DNA of 39,129 bases from UBA724 sp049596815 (GCA_049596815.1 JBMYLY010000006.1:1-39129); one strand, 5' to 3'. Shown: positions 8,201 through 16,026, counted from the first letter of the stretch. Numbers and translations: made by a program. Notes: generated by a model from the letters alone, not told the origin.

Positions 8201-8648
8201 TGATGCGCCCTTGACCACTTATGGATACCGACGAATTGCTTACCACGGCAGGCCCGAGGTTGGTCCAGTTGGCTGTGGGTACACCATTGTTTGCGGTCAA
8301 AGCCTCATTTTGGACTTTTTGCTCCCACGCATTCCACAATTCAGAGGGAGGTGCAATGGTTCCATCCGAACGCAGGTAGTGTGACCAGTGTTCTGCCCAG
8401 CGCTTAAAAGGTTTGTAGCCACTCCCTTTTTGGCGGTAATCTTTTCCTTCCCAATAGCTGTCAAAAGCTTTGGTGATGTCCTTGAGTTTTACAGCTTCTA
8501 TATTTTGAGACTGTTGCTGTGGTTGTGTTCCTTTAGCACTGAAGTTTTGTTTGACAAACTCTTTGGTGTAGGGATTATTTGGACTAATCACTTGGGCGTA
8601 CAGGCCTACGTAGCAACAAAGTAGAATAAAAACAGCAATTTTTTTCAT
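5253..8648 (-). CDS. T9SS-exported BNR/Asp-box repeat protein with sorting domain
   Basis: A 1131-residue secreted protein. It has a signal peptide (1-19, ending YAQ), a conserved N-terminal stretch around 60-110 seen in flavobacterial BNR proteins, then a beta-propeller-like region (about 125-770). That region carries about nine Asp-box motifs such as STDDGANWT (174-182), of the sialidase/VPS10 type. A CARDB-like beta domain (about 780-880) and a MAM or jelly-roll-like domain (about 890-1045) follow. The last 78 residues begin YYPNPTTGNLSLYLP and end in a VYFIEI...KVVKD pattern, a type A T9SS sorting domain. Asp-box propellers occur in sialidases, xyloglucanases and adhesins, but no catalytic residues could be assigned. 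It is probably a surface or released protein; the ligand is unknown. Confidence 0.9.
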   Translation of the reverse strand: MKKIAVFILLCCYVGLYAQVISPNNPYTKEFVKQNFSAKGTQPQQQSQNIEAVKLKDITKAFDSYWEGKDYRQKGSGYKPFKRWAEHWSHYLRSDGTIAPPSELWNAWEQKVQNEALTANNGVPTANWTNLGPAVVSNSSVSISGQGRINAIAKDPSNPNTIYIGAPAGGIWRSTDDGANWTPLSDYLPQIGVSGIAVDPNNPEIIYISTGDDDAGDSYSIGVMKTLDGGQTWNVTGLQFNNVYKGSSEIFIDPTDSNTVWVATSQGLHKTIDGGDIWFNVLPGNIVDFRFQPGNSNTLYAVGYDNNNTSKFFKTTDGGVSFTEIDTIPDNADRIILEVTPANPNVVYVLTAASNYNFQGVYKSTDGGESFAKTAENDDIFQSSQAWYDMALTVSDVDPNIVFVGVLDIWKSTDGGDNFSQLNYWYNRTAAFTHADIHFMRYFDGVLYAGTDGGIYRSSNNGDAFEDLSNTLSIAQIYTVSTSRPNSGKLASGLQDCGGFALSGTQWNSYHGGDGMGTAVDPFQEDWYYGMTQYGGNLYRTRVGGSGGWSNREYITSGPTQGNWVTPMQFNKNGELYAGYDQLYVLQSGSWQKVSNHNFGENLRQIELDPNNSNTIYVSTNYNVYKSTNKGQTFSLIYSSASGYVIRSIEVHHTNSDIVWILESDGFAKSTDGGASFTDLSAGMPGEFKRVLKHQPYSDHDALYLGTTLGVYYYDNEVGSWTSISQGLPNVEVSDIEININDHTLTASTYGRGIWQTPIPQVSVPEIDIDLLSVNLGTSDYKCDNSISPYLRVYNNGNQNISSFTVETRLNDNTPTNQNWSGLLAPGEWTQVNLTELSGLQNNVNSLRTTLVLFGDEQTNNNILEVDFEYTPDASNQSSTTNTLFSYEAAEDNWLIVGDSVWEKGIPEGSNLNQTASGSMAYATNLNGNYPDQSNSELVSPCFDLSLISDPVAKFYMAYDIEYGWDYLFFQYAIDGGNQWTTLAQYTGLDDTPTDWSLNEYSFDLSAISDETNVIFRFKMVTDTYVNNEGAVIDDFVITGTTLSNGNDVNTNRIQYYPNPTTGNLSLYLPNPVNDLQIAVRDIRGSLVFRPQTDVVQHRNINLDLSDLANGVYFIEISSRKVRQTLKVVKD

Positions 8649-8739
8649 GGCAATAAATACCGTACTAATATAACATTTATAGTTGTTATTTATTTAATTT
8701 TAACATTTTTAAGTTCTTGCTACTTGTAAAAAAGCAACC

Positions 8740-9414
8740 CTACTGCAACAAATCTGGACGTAGCTCTTGAGTGCGTTTATGTGCTTGCTCTTCGCGCCAA
8801 GCTTCAATTTTTGGGGTGTTCCCCGAAGTGAGGATTTCGGGTACTTTATGGCCCTTGTATTCGGCAGGCCGTGTGTAGATAGGAGGCGCCAAGAGATTGT
8901 CTTGGAAGGAGTCTGTCAAGGCGGAAGTTTCGTTGCCCAAAACACCGGGTATCAAACGAATCAGGCTGTCGCAAAGTACGGCAGCAGCCAATTCACCACC
9001 CGATAACACATAATCTCCAATAGAAATCTCATGGGTGACAAACAAATCGCGCACGCGCTGGTCCACGCCTTTGTAGTGTCCACAAAGCACAATGATGTTC
9101 TGGAGCAACGAAAGTTGATTGGATACAGATTGATTGAGGGTCTTTCCATCTGGAGTCATGTAGATCACCGCATCGTAATCGCGTTGGGCTTTTAGGGCAG
9201 AAATGCATTTGTCAATGGGTTCTACCATCAAGACCATACCTGCACCACCTCCGAAAGGATAATCGTCGACTTGTTTGTAATTGTTAGCCGTATGGTCTCG
9301 AAGATTGTGGATGTGGACTTCAACCAGTTTGGCCTCTTGGGCTCTTTTTAGGATAGAGGTCTCAAAAGGGCTTTTTAGCAGTTCAGGTACTACACTGATA
9401 ATGTCGATGCGCAT
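8740..9414 (-). CDS. trmD: tRNA (guanine(37)-N1)-methyltransferase TrmD
   Basis: A 224-residue SPOUT-family enzyme that methylates N1 of G37 next to the anticodon, preventing frameshifts; SAM is the donor. Diagnostic segments are YPFGGGAGMV (52-61), GHYKGVDQR (112-120) and SIGDYVLSGGELA (131-143), which form the trefoil knot and SAM site, and a C-terminal RPAEYKG..VPEILTSGNT..IEAWR. The start MRIDIIS at 9414 fits the family; a frame five residues longer exists. A near-consensus -7 box CATCTTTG ends 4 nt before this ATG. It is not in the usual rpsP-rimM-trmD-rplS operon; its neighbours are a T9SS cargo gene and a protease. Confidence 0.95.
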   Translation of the reverse strand: MRIDIISVVPELLKSPFETSILKRAQEAKLVEVHIHNLRDHTANNYKQVDDYPFGGGAGMVLMVEPIDKCISALKAQRDYDAVIYMTPDGKTLNQSVSNQLSLLQNIIVLCGHYKGVDQRVRDLFVTHEISIGDYVLSGGELAAAVLCDSLIRLIPGVLGNETSALTDSFQDNLLAPPIYTRPAEYKGHKVPEILTSGNTPKIEAWREEQAHKRTQELRPDLLQ

Positions 9415-9443
9415 GATGCAAAGATGCAAGAATTTTGGAGTAC

Positions 9444-9477
9444 AAAAAAAGGCATGACCCTAACAGACATGCCTTTT
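9444..9477 (-). terminator. intrinsic terminator of the HtrA gene
   Basis: On the minus strand AAAGGCATG and CATGCCTTT (9468-9476 with 9448-9456) form a 9-bp stem around an 11-nt loop, followed by seven T. It begins 19 bp after the protease stop codon. Confidence 0.88.
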
Positions 9478-9496
9478 CCCCTCTTAACCAATCAAT

Positions 9497-10888
9497 CTAA
9501 TCAAAAAAGAAGCGAATACGCTCACCTTTTTCGTTCATAAACTCAAGTTCGTAAATGCTTTCTTGGTCCCATTTTCGCAAATCGGCCGTCGATTTAATGT
9601 TTTTGCCATTGACTCCCGTGATGAGATTGCCGTCTTGAATGCCACGCTGCAACAATCGTCTGTTGCGGAGTTGGGCAATTTTGACACCTTCTTTTAGCTC
9701 ATATAGCTCCGCCTCGTTGTCGCTCAGGTCTTTCAGGCGCATGCCGTAAAAATCCAAATATGGGTTCGCTTTGAGCTTGACTTGGGCGGTGCGTGTTTTT
9801 CCCTCTCTCAGGTAGGTTACCTCAACACGGTCGCCGGGACGTTTGCTGCTTAAATAACCTGTCATGTCAGAAAATTTATTAATGCTGGTGTTGTCAATTT
9901 TTACAATGACATCTTCGGCTTGAATACCAGCTTCTTTGGCACCCATTTCCGCTTCAACAGCAGCTACATAGAAGCCCTCAGTTACGTCTATGTTGTACTC
10001 CTCAGCAATGCGGGCATTGAGGCCATTGCCACTTACGCCTAACAATGCCTTCTGTACATTGCCAAATTCGATAATATCCTCATAAATCTTGCGCGCAATA
10101 TTACTAGGTACGGCAAATGAATATCCTATAAAAGTTCCCATGCCATTGCTCGTGATGGCGGTGTTGATGCCTACCAAATCACCATTGGTATTGACGAGTG
10201 CCCCTCCGCTATTACCGGAGTTGACAGCCGCATCGGTTTGAATAAAGGATTGGTTGCTGTTGTCGTTGGGGTTGAGGTCACGCGATTTGGCACTTATAAT
10301 GCCCGCGGTCACCGTAGAATTTAGGTTATAGGGGTTGCCAACTGCCAATACCCACTCTCCAATTTTGGTTTGATCAGAATCAGCAAATCGAACATATGGG
10401 AAGGATTGCTCCCCAATGATTTTAATTACCGCAATGTCTGAGCTTGGGTCTGTGCCAACGAGTTCAGCATTAAAAACACGATTGTCGTTGGTGGTTACTT
10501 CGATCTGATCGGCACCTTCAATCACATGATTGTTGGTGATAATGTATCCATCTGGTGCTACAATCACTCCCGAACCCATACCAATACGAGGATACTCTCG
10601 AGCAGGTCCATATCCAAAATATTCCCAAATATTCGAAGGGGTTTTTGAGCGGTAAGAGCTGGTGTTGGTGATATGCACTACTGCATCGATCGTTCGTGCA
10701 GCTGCCTTGGTGAAATCTGTGGTTTCCATGGCTGCCACCTTGTTGTTGGCGGTGTAATTGGTCTGCACTATGGGGGTGGGTTGGGGATTTACAACCACCT
10801 TGTGTGGTGTCAAAAAATAGTGATACACACCTACAGCCAACAAGGCACTACATAAAGAAAAACCTAAAAATTTAAGATTTGAATTCAT
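9497..10888 (-). CDS. htrA: HtrA/Deg family periplasmic serine protease
   Basis: A 463-residue envelope protease and chaperone for misfolded proteins. It has an N-terminal hydrophobic segment (about 7-27, signal or anchor) and a trypsin-like domain (about 60-275) with the triad His121 (ITNNHV), Asp151 (SSDIAV) and Ser227 (NSGNSGGA). A PDZ domain covers about 285-370, and a shorter second PDZ-like segment runs to the end (about 373-463). The size and domain order fit DegP/DegQ. An exact -7 box lies 22 nt upstream, and a strong terminator follows, so it appears to be its own unit. It may be stress-induced as in other bacteria, but no sigma-E type promoter is expected in this phylum. Confidence 0.93.
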   Translation of the reverse strand: MNSNLKFLGFSLCSALLAVGVYHYFLTPHKVVVNPQPTPIVQTNYTANNKVAAMETTDFTKAAARTIDAVVHITNTSSYRSKTPSNIWEYFGYGPAREYPRIGMGSGVIVAPDGYIITNNHVIEGADQIEVTTNDNRVFNAELVGTDPSSDIAVIKIIGEQSFPYVRFADSDQTKIGEWVLAVGNPYNLNSTVTAGIISAKSRDLNPNDNSNQSFIQTDAAVNSGNSGGALVNTNGDLVGINTAITSNGMGTFIGYSFAVPSNIARKIYEDIIEFGNVQKALLGVSGNGLNARIAEEYNIDVTEGFYVAAVEAEMGAKEAGIQAEDVIVKIDNTSINKFSDMTGYLSSKRPGDRVEVTYLREGKTRTAQVKLKANPYLDFYGMRLKDLSDNEAELYELKEGVKIAQLRNRRLLQRGIQDGNLITGVNGKNIKSTADLRKWDQESIYELEFMNEKGERIRFFFD

Positions 10889-10910
10889 AGCTAGCGTAAT
10901 TTTTCTAACT

Positions 10911-10918
10911 CAAATGTA
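10911..10918 (-). promoter_or_regulatory. -7 promoter box of the HtrA gene
   Basis: TACATTTG on the minus strand matches TAnnTTTG exactly. The box ends 22 nt before the ATG, giving an expected leader of roughly 15-20 nt. Confidence 0.55.
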
Positions 10919-10999
10919 CAAGATTACTATCATTCGTTTATTGATTTTAACTAGAATTTAACACCGCAATGGCGCTAAAAAAAGCAATATATTTACGCC

Positions 11000-11779
11000 G
11001 TGAATATTCCTTTTTACAAATACCAGGGTACAGGAAACGATTTTATCATGGTTGACGATCGCACTCGTCAATTTCCAAGAGAAAACCATGACCTCGTTGC
11101 CCAGTTATGTCACCGAAGATTGGGCATTGGTGCCGACGGATTGATATTGCTTGACAATCACCCAAGTGAGGATTTTGAAATGATTTATTATAATGCCGAT
11201 GGTCATTTGGGAAGCTTTTGTGGTAATGGAGGGCGCTGTGTGGTGGCCTTTGCAAATCAATTGGGTCTCATTCAATCACAAACACAATTTACAGCAGCAG
11301 ACGGCTTGCACAGTGCGCTGATCCAAGACAAGCAAGTTTCACTGGACATGAATCCGGTGACTGAATGGAAAATCAGCGAGGATTTTGTTTTTATGGATAC
11401 CGGTTCGCCCCATCATGTGACTTTTGTTGAGGATGTTTCCAAGGTTGATGTCGCTGCTGAGGGTGCTGTCATTGCTCACAACAAACACTATGGCCACTCA
11501 GGCACCAATGTCAATTTTGTGAGCATGCGCAATGACAATCATATTGATGTACGCACCTTTGAGCGTGGGGTTGAGGCAGAAACGCTTTCTTGTGGTACAG
11601 GAGTAACGGCATCTGCAATTGCCGCTTTCCTCGCCCATAAATCATCACAAACCCAAATCCTAGTCCATACACGGGGGGGGCTGTTAAAGGTAGATTTCAA
11701 AGCACACAAAGAAAGTTTTTCCGATATTGTGTTACAAGGGCCTACAAAGTGGGTTTTTTCAGGCACTATTGAATTGTAA
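11000..11779 (+). CDS. dapF: diaminopimelate epimerase
   Basis: A 259-residue cytoplasmic enzyme that converts LL- to meso-diaminopimelate, the last epimerisation before lysine and peptidoglycan use. Both catalytic cysteines are present: Cys74 in SFCGNGGRC and Cys198 in LSCGTG. The N-terminal YQGTGNDFIMVD signature and the NADG substrate loop (66-69) are intact. The start is GTG at 11000; no ATG lies in a suitable place, and residues NIPFYKYQGTGNDF fit family N-termini. It is divergent from htrA with a 111-bp gap, and mltG follows 4 bp after its stop, if mltG starts at the TTG. dapA, another gene of the same pathway, lies at 20580. Confidence 0.95.
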   Translation: MNIPFYKYQGTGNDFIMVDDRTRQFPRENHDLVAQLCHRRLGIGADGLILLDNHPSEDFEMIYYNADGHLGSFCGNGGRCVVAFANQLGLIQSQTQFTAADGLHSALIQDKQVSLDMNPVTEWKISEDFVFMDTGSPHHVTFVEDVSKVDVAAEGAVIAHNKHYGHSGTNVNFVSMRNDNHIDVRTFERGVEAETLSCGTGVTASAIAAFLAHKSSQTQILVHTRGGLLKVDFKAHKESFSDIVLQGPTKWVFSGTIEL

Positions 11780-11783
11780 TTCC

Positions 11784-12821
11784 TTGAAAAAGTTTTTCCA
11801 AAAGTTAGTTTTGTCAATGGTTGCTATACCAACCATTTCTTGCTTGCTTTTATGGTGGCTTTTTTTTGCTAGTAATACCCATATCACAAATAAAACACAA
11901 TCTATTTATATACCTACTGGGACCGATTTTGAGAGTCTGAAATCCATTGTCAAACCCTTTCTGAAAAACAGCACGACATTTGAATGGGCGGCACGCGTAA
12001 AACGCTACCACCTCAACCCAAAAGCAGGACATTATGTGTTGGAGCAGGGAATGGGCAACCAAAAACTGATCAACACCCTAAGAGCTCGCAATACAGAAAT
12101 TGAAGTAGTTTTTAACAACCAACAAACTTTGGCCGAATTGGCGGGGCGGGTCGCACAACAAATCGAAGCCGATAGTATATCTCTGTTAGATGCTTTTAAT
12201 GATGAGGATTTTTTAAAACAACAGGAACTTAAATCAGACCAAGCGCTTACGTTGTTTATCCCCAATACCTATATGATGTATTGGAATACCGACGCGGTTT
12301 CTTTTGCTCAGCGTATGGCCAAAGAAAGTGCGCGCTTTTGGAATCAAAAACGGGAGACACGCCGTAAAACACTCAATATGACCAGAGCTGAGGTCATCAC
12401 CTTGGCCGCTATTGTTCATCAAGAGTCACGCAAAGCCGATGAACGTCCAAGAGTCGCAGGTGTGTATCTCAACCGCCTAAAACGAGGCATGAAACTTCAG
12501 GCAGATCCTACTGTGGTTTATGCGATGAAGAAAAAGGCCAATGATTTTGATTTAGATGTTCGCAGGGTGTTGTACAAAGATTTAAGAATCAAATGCCCAT
12601 ACAATACCTATCGTTACAAAGGCTTGCCCCCCGGACCTATCTGTATGCCCGATATCGATGCAATCGATGCTGTGTTGCAGCCCGAACAACATAGCTATTT
12701 GTATTTTGTAGCAGATCCGTCTCGCCCGGGCTATCATCTTTTTGGAAAAACACTTTCCCAACACGCAGCGAACAAGCGTATCTATACACGATGGCTCAAC
12801 CGCAATGGTATCATGCGTTAG
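11784..12821 (+). CDS. mltG: endolytic murein transglycosylase MltG
   Basis: A protein of about 345 residues anchored in the inner membrane. It cuts nascent glycan strands and so sets their length. One N-terminal helix (about 8-30) is followed by a LysM-like region and the YceG domain. The catalytic glutamate is in ITLAAIVHQES (Glu214 counting from this start), followed by VAGVYLNRLKRGM.LQADPTV and YNTYRYKGLPPGPI, all family signatures. The start is uncertain. TTG at 11784 gives MKKFFQKLV, a good anchor N-terminus, 4 bp after dapF. ATG at 11817 would shorten the basic part, and an ATG at 11727 would overlap dapF by 53 bp. It likely forms an operon with dapF. Its stop overlaps the converging RsmI-like gene by 4 bp. 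Confidence 0.9.
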   Translation: MKKFFQKLVLSMVAIPTISCLLLWWLFFASNTHITNKTQSIYIPTGTDFESLKSIVKPFLKNSTTFEWAARVKRYHLNPKAGHYVLEQGMGNQKLINTLRARNTEIEVVFNNQQTLAELAGRVAQQIEADSISLLDAFNDEDFLKQQELKSDQALTLFIPNTYMMYWNTDAVSFAQRMAKESARFWNQKRETRRKTLNMTRAEVITLAAIVHQESRKADERPRVAGVYLNRLKRGMKLQADPTVVYAMKKKANDFDLDVRRVLYKDLRIKCPYNTYRYKGLPPGPICMPDIDAIDAVLQPEQHSYLYFVADPSRPGYHLFGKTLSQHAANKRIYTRWLNRNGIMR

Positions 12822-13543
12822 TGAGGTCTTAAAAATGAAAAGATAGCAGGTCTTTTGTGTAGGTCACATCGGACTTTCTTCCACTCAGCTACTTTGCAGG
12901 TCTTAATCCATTCACTTGGAAGTGTGAGATCGCATGCCACACTCAAAAGGGTATCGGGTAGTAGGTTTTGAATCAGTTGTTTGAGCAACTCGTTATTCCT
13001 ATAGGGAGTTTCAATAAATAATTGGGTTTGTTGGGTCGAGGATGAAATTTTTTCAAATTTCTTAATCGCTTGTTTACGCGCACTTTTGTCAATAGGTAAA
13101 TACCCTTGAAAAGCAAAACTCTGACCGTTAAGCCCAGATGCCATGAGAGCCAAAAGGATGGAGGAGGGGCCAACCATAGGAACTATTTCAACCCCATGCT
13201 TATGGGCTAGCGTTACCAAATCTGCACCTGGGTCTGCAACACCTGGGCAACCAGCGTCAGTCACTAAAGCCATATGATGACCTTGCAAACAGGGTTGTAG
13301 CATTTCGTCTAACTCCTCGACTTTGGTAAATTTATTTAGGGTCTTCACATACAAGCTGCCCTGTTCTAGGTTTGGGCAGAGGTTTTTGATAAAAAATCGC
13401 CCAGCTTTTTCTTTTTCAAACACAAAATGACGAATGTCTTCCAGTTGCTTTTTAACCGACAATGGGATGACCTCAAGGGGCGATGTTTCTCCCAAAGTGT
13501 TGGGTGCCAAATAGAGCCTTCCGTATGTGGATGGGTCACGCAT
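12818..13543 (-). CDS. RsmI-like SAM-dependent methyltransferase
   Basis: A 241-residue protein of the tetrapyrrole methylase superfamily, close to RsmI (16S rRNA C1402 ribose methylation). Visible are a TDAGCPGVADPGADLV segment (RsmI has SDAGTPxxSDPG), VPMVGPSSILLALMASG, FQGYLP and the LFIETPYRN segment. Bacteroidota often carry this as a second, diverged paralogue of RsmI, so its RNA target is not certain. The start at 13543 was chosen because it begins the domain; a longer frame runs back into the phosphatase gene. It overlaps the upstream phosphatase stop by 1 bp (TGATG). It is the third gene of the dnaA unit. Confidence 0.85.
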   Translation of the reverse strand: MRDPSTYGRLYLAPNTLGETSPLEVIPLSVKKQLEDIRHFVFEKEKAGRFFIKNLCPNLEQGSLYVKTLNKFTKVEELDEMLQPCLQGHHMALVTDAGCPGVADPGADLVTLAHKHGVEIVPMVGPSSILLALMASGLNGQSFAFQGYLPIDKSARKQAIKKFEKISSSTQQTQLFIETPYRNNELLKQLIQNLLPDTLLSVACDLTLPSEWIKTCKVAEWKKVRCDLHKRPAIFSFLRPH

Positions 13544-13989
13544 CAATAAGATTCTTTGAGGTTTTTGCAAGCGGTTTGTATGAGTTCGAAAACCGTATCG
13601 AAGCCTTTCGCACCTCCATAATATGGATCGGGTACGTCGGTGGAGTCTAGTCCGGCAGCCTTGCATAGGAGCTGTACCTTTTGAAGGTCATTTTCGTTCC
13701 GGGCCAAGCCGCATACGTCTGTGTAGTTTTGACGGTCCATCACATAGATGGTGTCAAAATCATCAAAGTCAGATGCACCAAACTGACGCGCCCTTTGTTG
13801 ACCGATGTCAATACCATTTTTTTTGGCTACGGCCATAGACCTCGGGTCGGGCGGATTGCCGATGTGGTAAGCTCCCGTACCTGCAGAATCAATAAAAAAG
13901 TTATCATCCAACAAAGACTCAAAAATTCCATGTGCCAAAGGGGATCTGCAAATATTGCCCAAACAAACCACCAAAATGCGATGTGGCAT
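13543..13989 (-). CDS. low molecular weight protein-tyrosine phosphatase
   Basis: A 148-residue cytoplasmic phosphatase. The P-loop CLGNICRSP (9-17) supplies nucleophile Cys9 and Arg15, and the general acid is Asp121 in the DPYYGG loop. The length is typical. Bacterial members dephosphorylate tyrosine kinases of polysaccharide export, or phosphoarginine or phosphotyrosine on other proteins; no BY-kinase gene is visible here, so the substrate is open. It starts 5 bp after dnaA and overlaps the RsmI-like gene by 1 bp, an order I recall from many Flavobacteriia. Confidence 0.93.
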   Translation of the reverse strand: MPHRILVVCLGNICRSPLAHGIFESLLDDNFFIDSAGTGAYHIGNPPDPRSMAVAKKNGIDIGQQRARQFGASDFDDFDTIYVMDRQNYTDVCGLARNENDLQKVQLLCKAAGLDSTDVPDPYYGGAKGFDTVFELIQTACKNLKESY

Positions 13990-13994
13990 GGTGG

Positions 13995-15422
13995 TTAACT
14001 CGAAAGTTTTTTGGTAAGGTCTTCTACATATTTACGGAACTGTTTGTCCGTAAATGCGAGGTTGTCCACAGTTTTACAAGCGTGGAGTACGGTAGCGTGA
14101 TCTCTGTGACCAATTTGGTTTCCAATGTTCGCCAGTGACGACTTGGTGAATTTTTTTGCAAAAAACATGGCCAACTGGCGTGCTTGTACAATGTGACGCT
14201 TGCGTGTTTTGGATTGAAGCGTAGTAACATCCATTTGGAAGTAGTCCGAAACTACTTTTTGGATGTAATCGATGGAGATCTCTCTTTTGGTATTACGAAC
14301 AAACTTTTCGACTACTTGCTTGGCCAATTCTAAAGTGACCTCAAGCTTGTTAAATGAAGACTGGGCAATCAATGAAATAATAGCTCCCTCCAGTTCACGA
14401 ATATTGGTCTTTACCGACTTGGCTACGTATGAAATGATTTCTTCGGGTAGCTCAACTCCATCTCGGTAGAGTTTGTTTTTAAGAATGGAAACTCTCGTTT
14501 CATAGTCTGGACGCTGCAGCTCTGCAGACAATCCCCATTTAAAGCGAGACAAAAGACGTTGCTCAATGTCTTGCATATCGACAGGCGCTTTGTCAGAGGT
14601 CAAAATGACTTGCTTTCCGTTTTGATGCAAGTGATTGAAAATGTGAAAAAACACATCCTGAGTGCCCGACTTTCCAGAAAAGAATTGTACATCATCTATG
14701 ATGAGCACGTCAATCAACTGATAGAAGTGGATGAAGTCGTTTCTGTTGTTCTTTTTGATGGCCTCAATATATTGCTGGGTAAATTTCTCAGCAGAAATAT
14801 ACAAGACAGTTTTTTCAGGGTATTTTTCCTTGATGTCAACCCCAATCGCATGCGCAAGGTGTGTTTTACCTAGTCCTACACCACCAAAAACAAGTAGGGG
14901 GTTAAAGGAAGTCCCTCCGGGTCGGTTTGCCACTGCCATTCCTGCCGAACGTGCCAGGCGATTGGAATCTCCCTCTAAAAAGTTTTCAAAATTGTAGGAA
15001 GGGTTGAGTTGAGACTCTATTTTCAGGTTGCGAATCCCGGGAATTACAAAGGGGTTTTTTAATTCTGATGTTTGATTACGTAGCGGGGCATCCACACTTT
15101 GTATATCAATTCCATAACGATTCTTACTAGGAATTTTTTCAGTAAATGGAAGTTTGTTGCCATAGGTGTTTTCCATCTTGATGATGTACACCAATCGGGC
15201 TTCTTCTCCTAGTTCTTTTGTCAAAGCAACTTTAAGAATTTTAAGGTAGTGCTCTTCGATCCATTCGTAGAAAAACTTACTTGGAACTTGAACACTTAAA
15301 GCAGCGCCGTTAAGCTTGATAGGGACAATGGGCAAGAACCATGTCTTGTAGGCTTGTTGTTGAATATTGTCTTGGACAAAATCCAAGCATCGGCCCCATA
15401 CAGTTTCAGCTGTTTGCTGCAT
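13995..15422 (-). CDS. dnaA: chromosomal replication initiator DnaA
   Basis: A 475-residue AAA+ initiator that binds DnaA boxes at oriC and melts the origin. Domain I covers about 1-85, then a short linker (about 86-135). The AAA+ core has Walker A GGVGLGKTH (180-188) and Walker B LIIDDVQFF (240-248), with sensor residues downstream. The DNA-binding domain IV at the C-terminus includes the signature RDHATVLHACK. No dnaN, gyrB or obvious cluster of DnaA boxes is beside it; one TTGTCCACA lies inside the gene (about 14062). An inverted repeat upstream (15483-15517) could be a regulatory site. It begins the dnaA-phosphatase-methylase unit. Confidence 0.97.
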   Translation of the reverse strand: MQQTAETVWGRCLDFVQDNIQQQAYKTWFLPIVPIKLNGAALSVQVPSKFFYEWIEEHYLKILKVALTKELGEEARLVYIIKMENTYGNKLPFTEKIPSKNRYGIDIQSVDAPLRNQTSELKNPFVIPGIRNLKIESQLNPSYNFENFLEGDSNRLARSAGMAVANRPGGTSFNPLLVFGGVGLGKTHLAHAIGVDIKEKYPEKTVLYISAEKFTQQYIEAIKKNNRNDFIHFYQLIDVLIIDDVQFFSGKSGTQDVFFHIFNHLHQNGKQVILTSDKAPVDMQDIEQRLLSRFKWGLSAELQRPDYETRVSILKNKLYRDGVELPEEIISYVAKSVKTNIRELEGAIISLIAQSSFNKLEVTLELAKQVVEKFVRNTKREISIDYIQKVVSDYFQMDVTTLQSKTRKRHIVQARQLAMFFAKKFTKSSLANIGNQIGHRDHATVLHACKTVDNLAFTDKQFRKYVEDLTKKLSS

Positions 15423-15482
15423 CTAAAGATGTCTTTGTTATTGTTGTTTTGTTTAGAAAAATGCGAGCAAATTTGAACATAA

Positions 15483-15517
15483 TTCACATCACAATTACAC
15501 CACAAATATGATGTGAA
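15483..15517. promoter_or_regulatory. inverted repeat upstream of dnaA
   Basis: TTCACATCA (15483-15491) and TGATGTGAA (15509-15517) are perfect 9-bp complements with a 17-nt spacer, centred about 80 bp upstream of the dnaA ATG and about 120 bp upstream of the divergent thioesterase gene. The arms suggest a dimeric regulator site or a hairpin. It is not a terminator of either gene. Confidence 0.5.
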
Positions 15518-15618
15518 AAAAAATGAAAAAAAAATGTTTTGGCTATTGAATTTTAAGAAACTTTTATGCATATTATTGCCAGTTCCTAAATACATTTCCA
15601 TGACAATGAATTCCCACA

Positions 15619-16026
15619 ATGTGTAAGAAAATTCATCACATGGTACTCCGTGCCCGATACAGCGAAACGGATCAAATGGGCTATGTGCATCATGCCAATT
15701 ATGCGCGATATTTCGAGATGGGTCGCATAGAGTGGCTAAGGTCTCTTGGTGTGAGTTATGCCTCACTGGAATCATCTGGTGTATTGCTGCCCGTCTTGTC
15801 CTTGTCGGTGTCCTTTAAGAAGGCCATTTACTTTGATGATGAGCTCACACTTGAGACTCGTTTAGAAACAAAGCCAGATTTGTATTTGGAGTTTACATAT
15901 AAGCTCTATAACCAAGACAAAATATGTTGTGCCGAAGGTCATACAAAATTGGTTTTTTTGGATGTAAAAAACCGAAAGCCAATGCGTTGCCCCAAAGAGC
16001 TTTATGATAAGATTATGAATTCATAA
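15619..16026 (+). CDS. YbgC-like acyl-CoA thioesterase (hotdog fold)
   Basis: A 135-residue single-domain hotdog protein of the 4-hydroxybenzoyl-CoA thioesterase/YbgC family, which hydrolyses acyl-CoA or acyl-ACP thioesters. The active-site segment RYSETDQMGYVHHANYARYFE (13-33) holds the conserved Asp18 and the HHxxY pattern. The length is normal. A second possible start, Met8, would also keep the whole domain. The gene is divergent from dnaA, and its 3' end overlaps that of ribD by 14 bp on the opposite strand. The substrate is unknown; in other bacteria YbgC is tied to the Tol-Pal system, but no tol genes are here. Confidence 0.9.
   Translation: MCKKIHHMVLRARYSETDQMGYVHHANYARYFEMGRIEWLRSLGVSYASLESSGVLLPVLSLSVSFKKAIYFDDELTLETRLETKPDLYLEFTYKLYNQDKICCAEGHTKLVFLDVKNRKPMRCPKELYDKIMNS

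Noticed and set aside
8649..8739. Terminator after trmD (TTGCT/AGCAA near 8717-8737)
   Set aside because: A 5-bp stem with an 11-nt loop and no good T run on the minus strand is too weak to report.
10878..10888. The 10-mer GCTAGCTATG at the starts of both htrA (10886-10895) and the alpha/beta hydrolase (36617-36626)
   Set aside because: Only two cases, and the 10-mer contains the palindrome GCTAGC; chance sharing is likely.
13995..15618. Replication origin next to dnaA
   Set aside because: No cluster of DnaA boxes or AT-rich unwinding element beyond the local background was seen, and dnaN and gyrB are not beside it. A single TTGTCCACA inside dnaA is not enough.
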